Origin: Nicotiana tabacum
Taxonomy: Eukaryota > Streptophyta > Magnoliopsida > Solanales > Solanaceae
NCBI RefSeq assembly: GCF_000715075.1
Contig: NC_134084.1
Location: 2,544,501 to 2,608,500, forward strand
Length of the DNA: 64,000 bases
Direction of reading: 5' to 3'
Shown here: positions 63,902 to 64,000 of the stretch, piece by piece
Numbering within the stretch: position 1 is the first letter of the stretch
How the letters are laid out: every line of letters starts with the position of its first letter
Position numbers and translations under genes: made by a program
The notes under the pieces: model-generated
What the model saw: only the letters and a program-made list of their open reading frames with translations
Database searches by the model: none
Told to the model about the DNA's origin: nothing

Positions 63902-64000
63902 ACCTATTGATTCTAGCAACTGATTGCGGAGTTGATCATTCGGACCATTCAATTCATAGATGTAGATCTCGGACCTAGGAATGGGGATATTTTCAAAACT
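63902..64000 (-). pseudogene. ycf2: Nuclear plastid DNA: ycf2 fragment
   Basis: On - the frame from the window edge reads [33 protein letters not shown], which I recognise as the plastid Ycf2 sequence (normally [23 protein letters not shown]). Similarity stops after ...ESIG at about 63902, where unrelated AT-rich DNA begins and a stop follows within 20 codons. It is a nuclear insertion of plastid DNA with its junction here, continuing beyond the right edge. Two residue changes (K to N, C to R) suggest an insertion that is not brand new. Confidence 0.8.

Overview
The window is plant nuclear DNA, almost certainly from a Solanaceae species and probably a Nicotiana-like genome (inference). The reasons are tRNA-derived SINEs of the tobacco TS type ending in TTG repeats, Au and SolS-like SINEs, an RTE-type LINE whose 3' tail the TS SINEs share, many small hAT- and Mutator-type MITEs, and intron-rich plant genes in AT-rich sequence.

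Layout. At 1-204 lie two exon pieces of an alcohol dehydrogenase whose following exon is not found in the window. At 997-11017 is a nearly complete 10-kb Mutator-like element (MULE) with 42-bp terminal inverted repeats and a 7/9 target-site duplication. It carries a five-exon MudrA-type transposase on + and a convergent, decayed ULP1-like (C48) protease gene with a DUF1985 module on -. At 11429-13120 is a probable non-autonomous Helitron hosting a hAT MITE and a TS SINE. At 14135-18308 (-) is a complete PIP1 aquaporin gene with four exons, whose introns are largely SINEs and MITEs. 18.4-27.8 kb is mostly transposon debris: TS SINEs, a 5'-truncated RTE LINE with a perfect 18-bp target duplication, and copies of a palindrome-rich Mutator-type MITE. 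At 27869-31321 (-) is a UTP23-like PIN-domain gene for rRNA processing, with a leader intron reaching 32680. 32.9-36.7 kb is nested MITEs and SINEs. 36801-36874 (-) is tRNA-Val(CAC). 37425-41062 is a 3.6-kb solo LTR with a perfect 5-bp duplication. 41.7-43 kb holds a (TA)n(GA)n microsatellite and a hairpin-repeat element.

At 44105-50954 (+) is a complete five-exon AT-hook nuclear-localized (AHL) gene; intron 3 contains a large nested inverted repeat. At 53166-56174 (-) is a single-coding-exon MCTP gene (multiple C2 domains plus C-terminal membrane region, 1002 aa) with an inferred 3.4-kb leader intron and a small upstream ORF. 59.8-64 kb is intergenic with nested MITEs, ending in a plastid ycf2 fragment (nuclear plastid DNA) at the right edge.

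The five host genes (PIP1, UTP23, AHL, MCTP, tRNA-Val) have no evident functional link; they are single-copy islands in nested mobile DNA. The most system-like locus is the MULE, where transposase and ULP1/DUF1985 genes sit between shared TIRs and the non-coding DNA carries a strand-following TGTAG motif.
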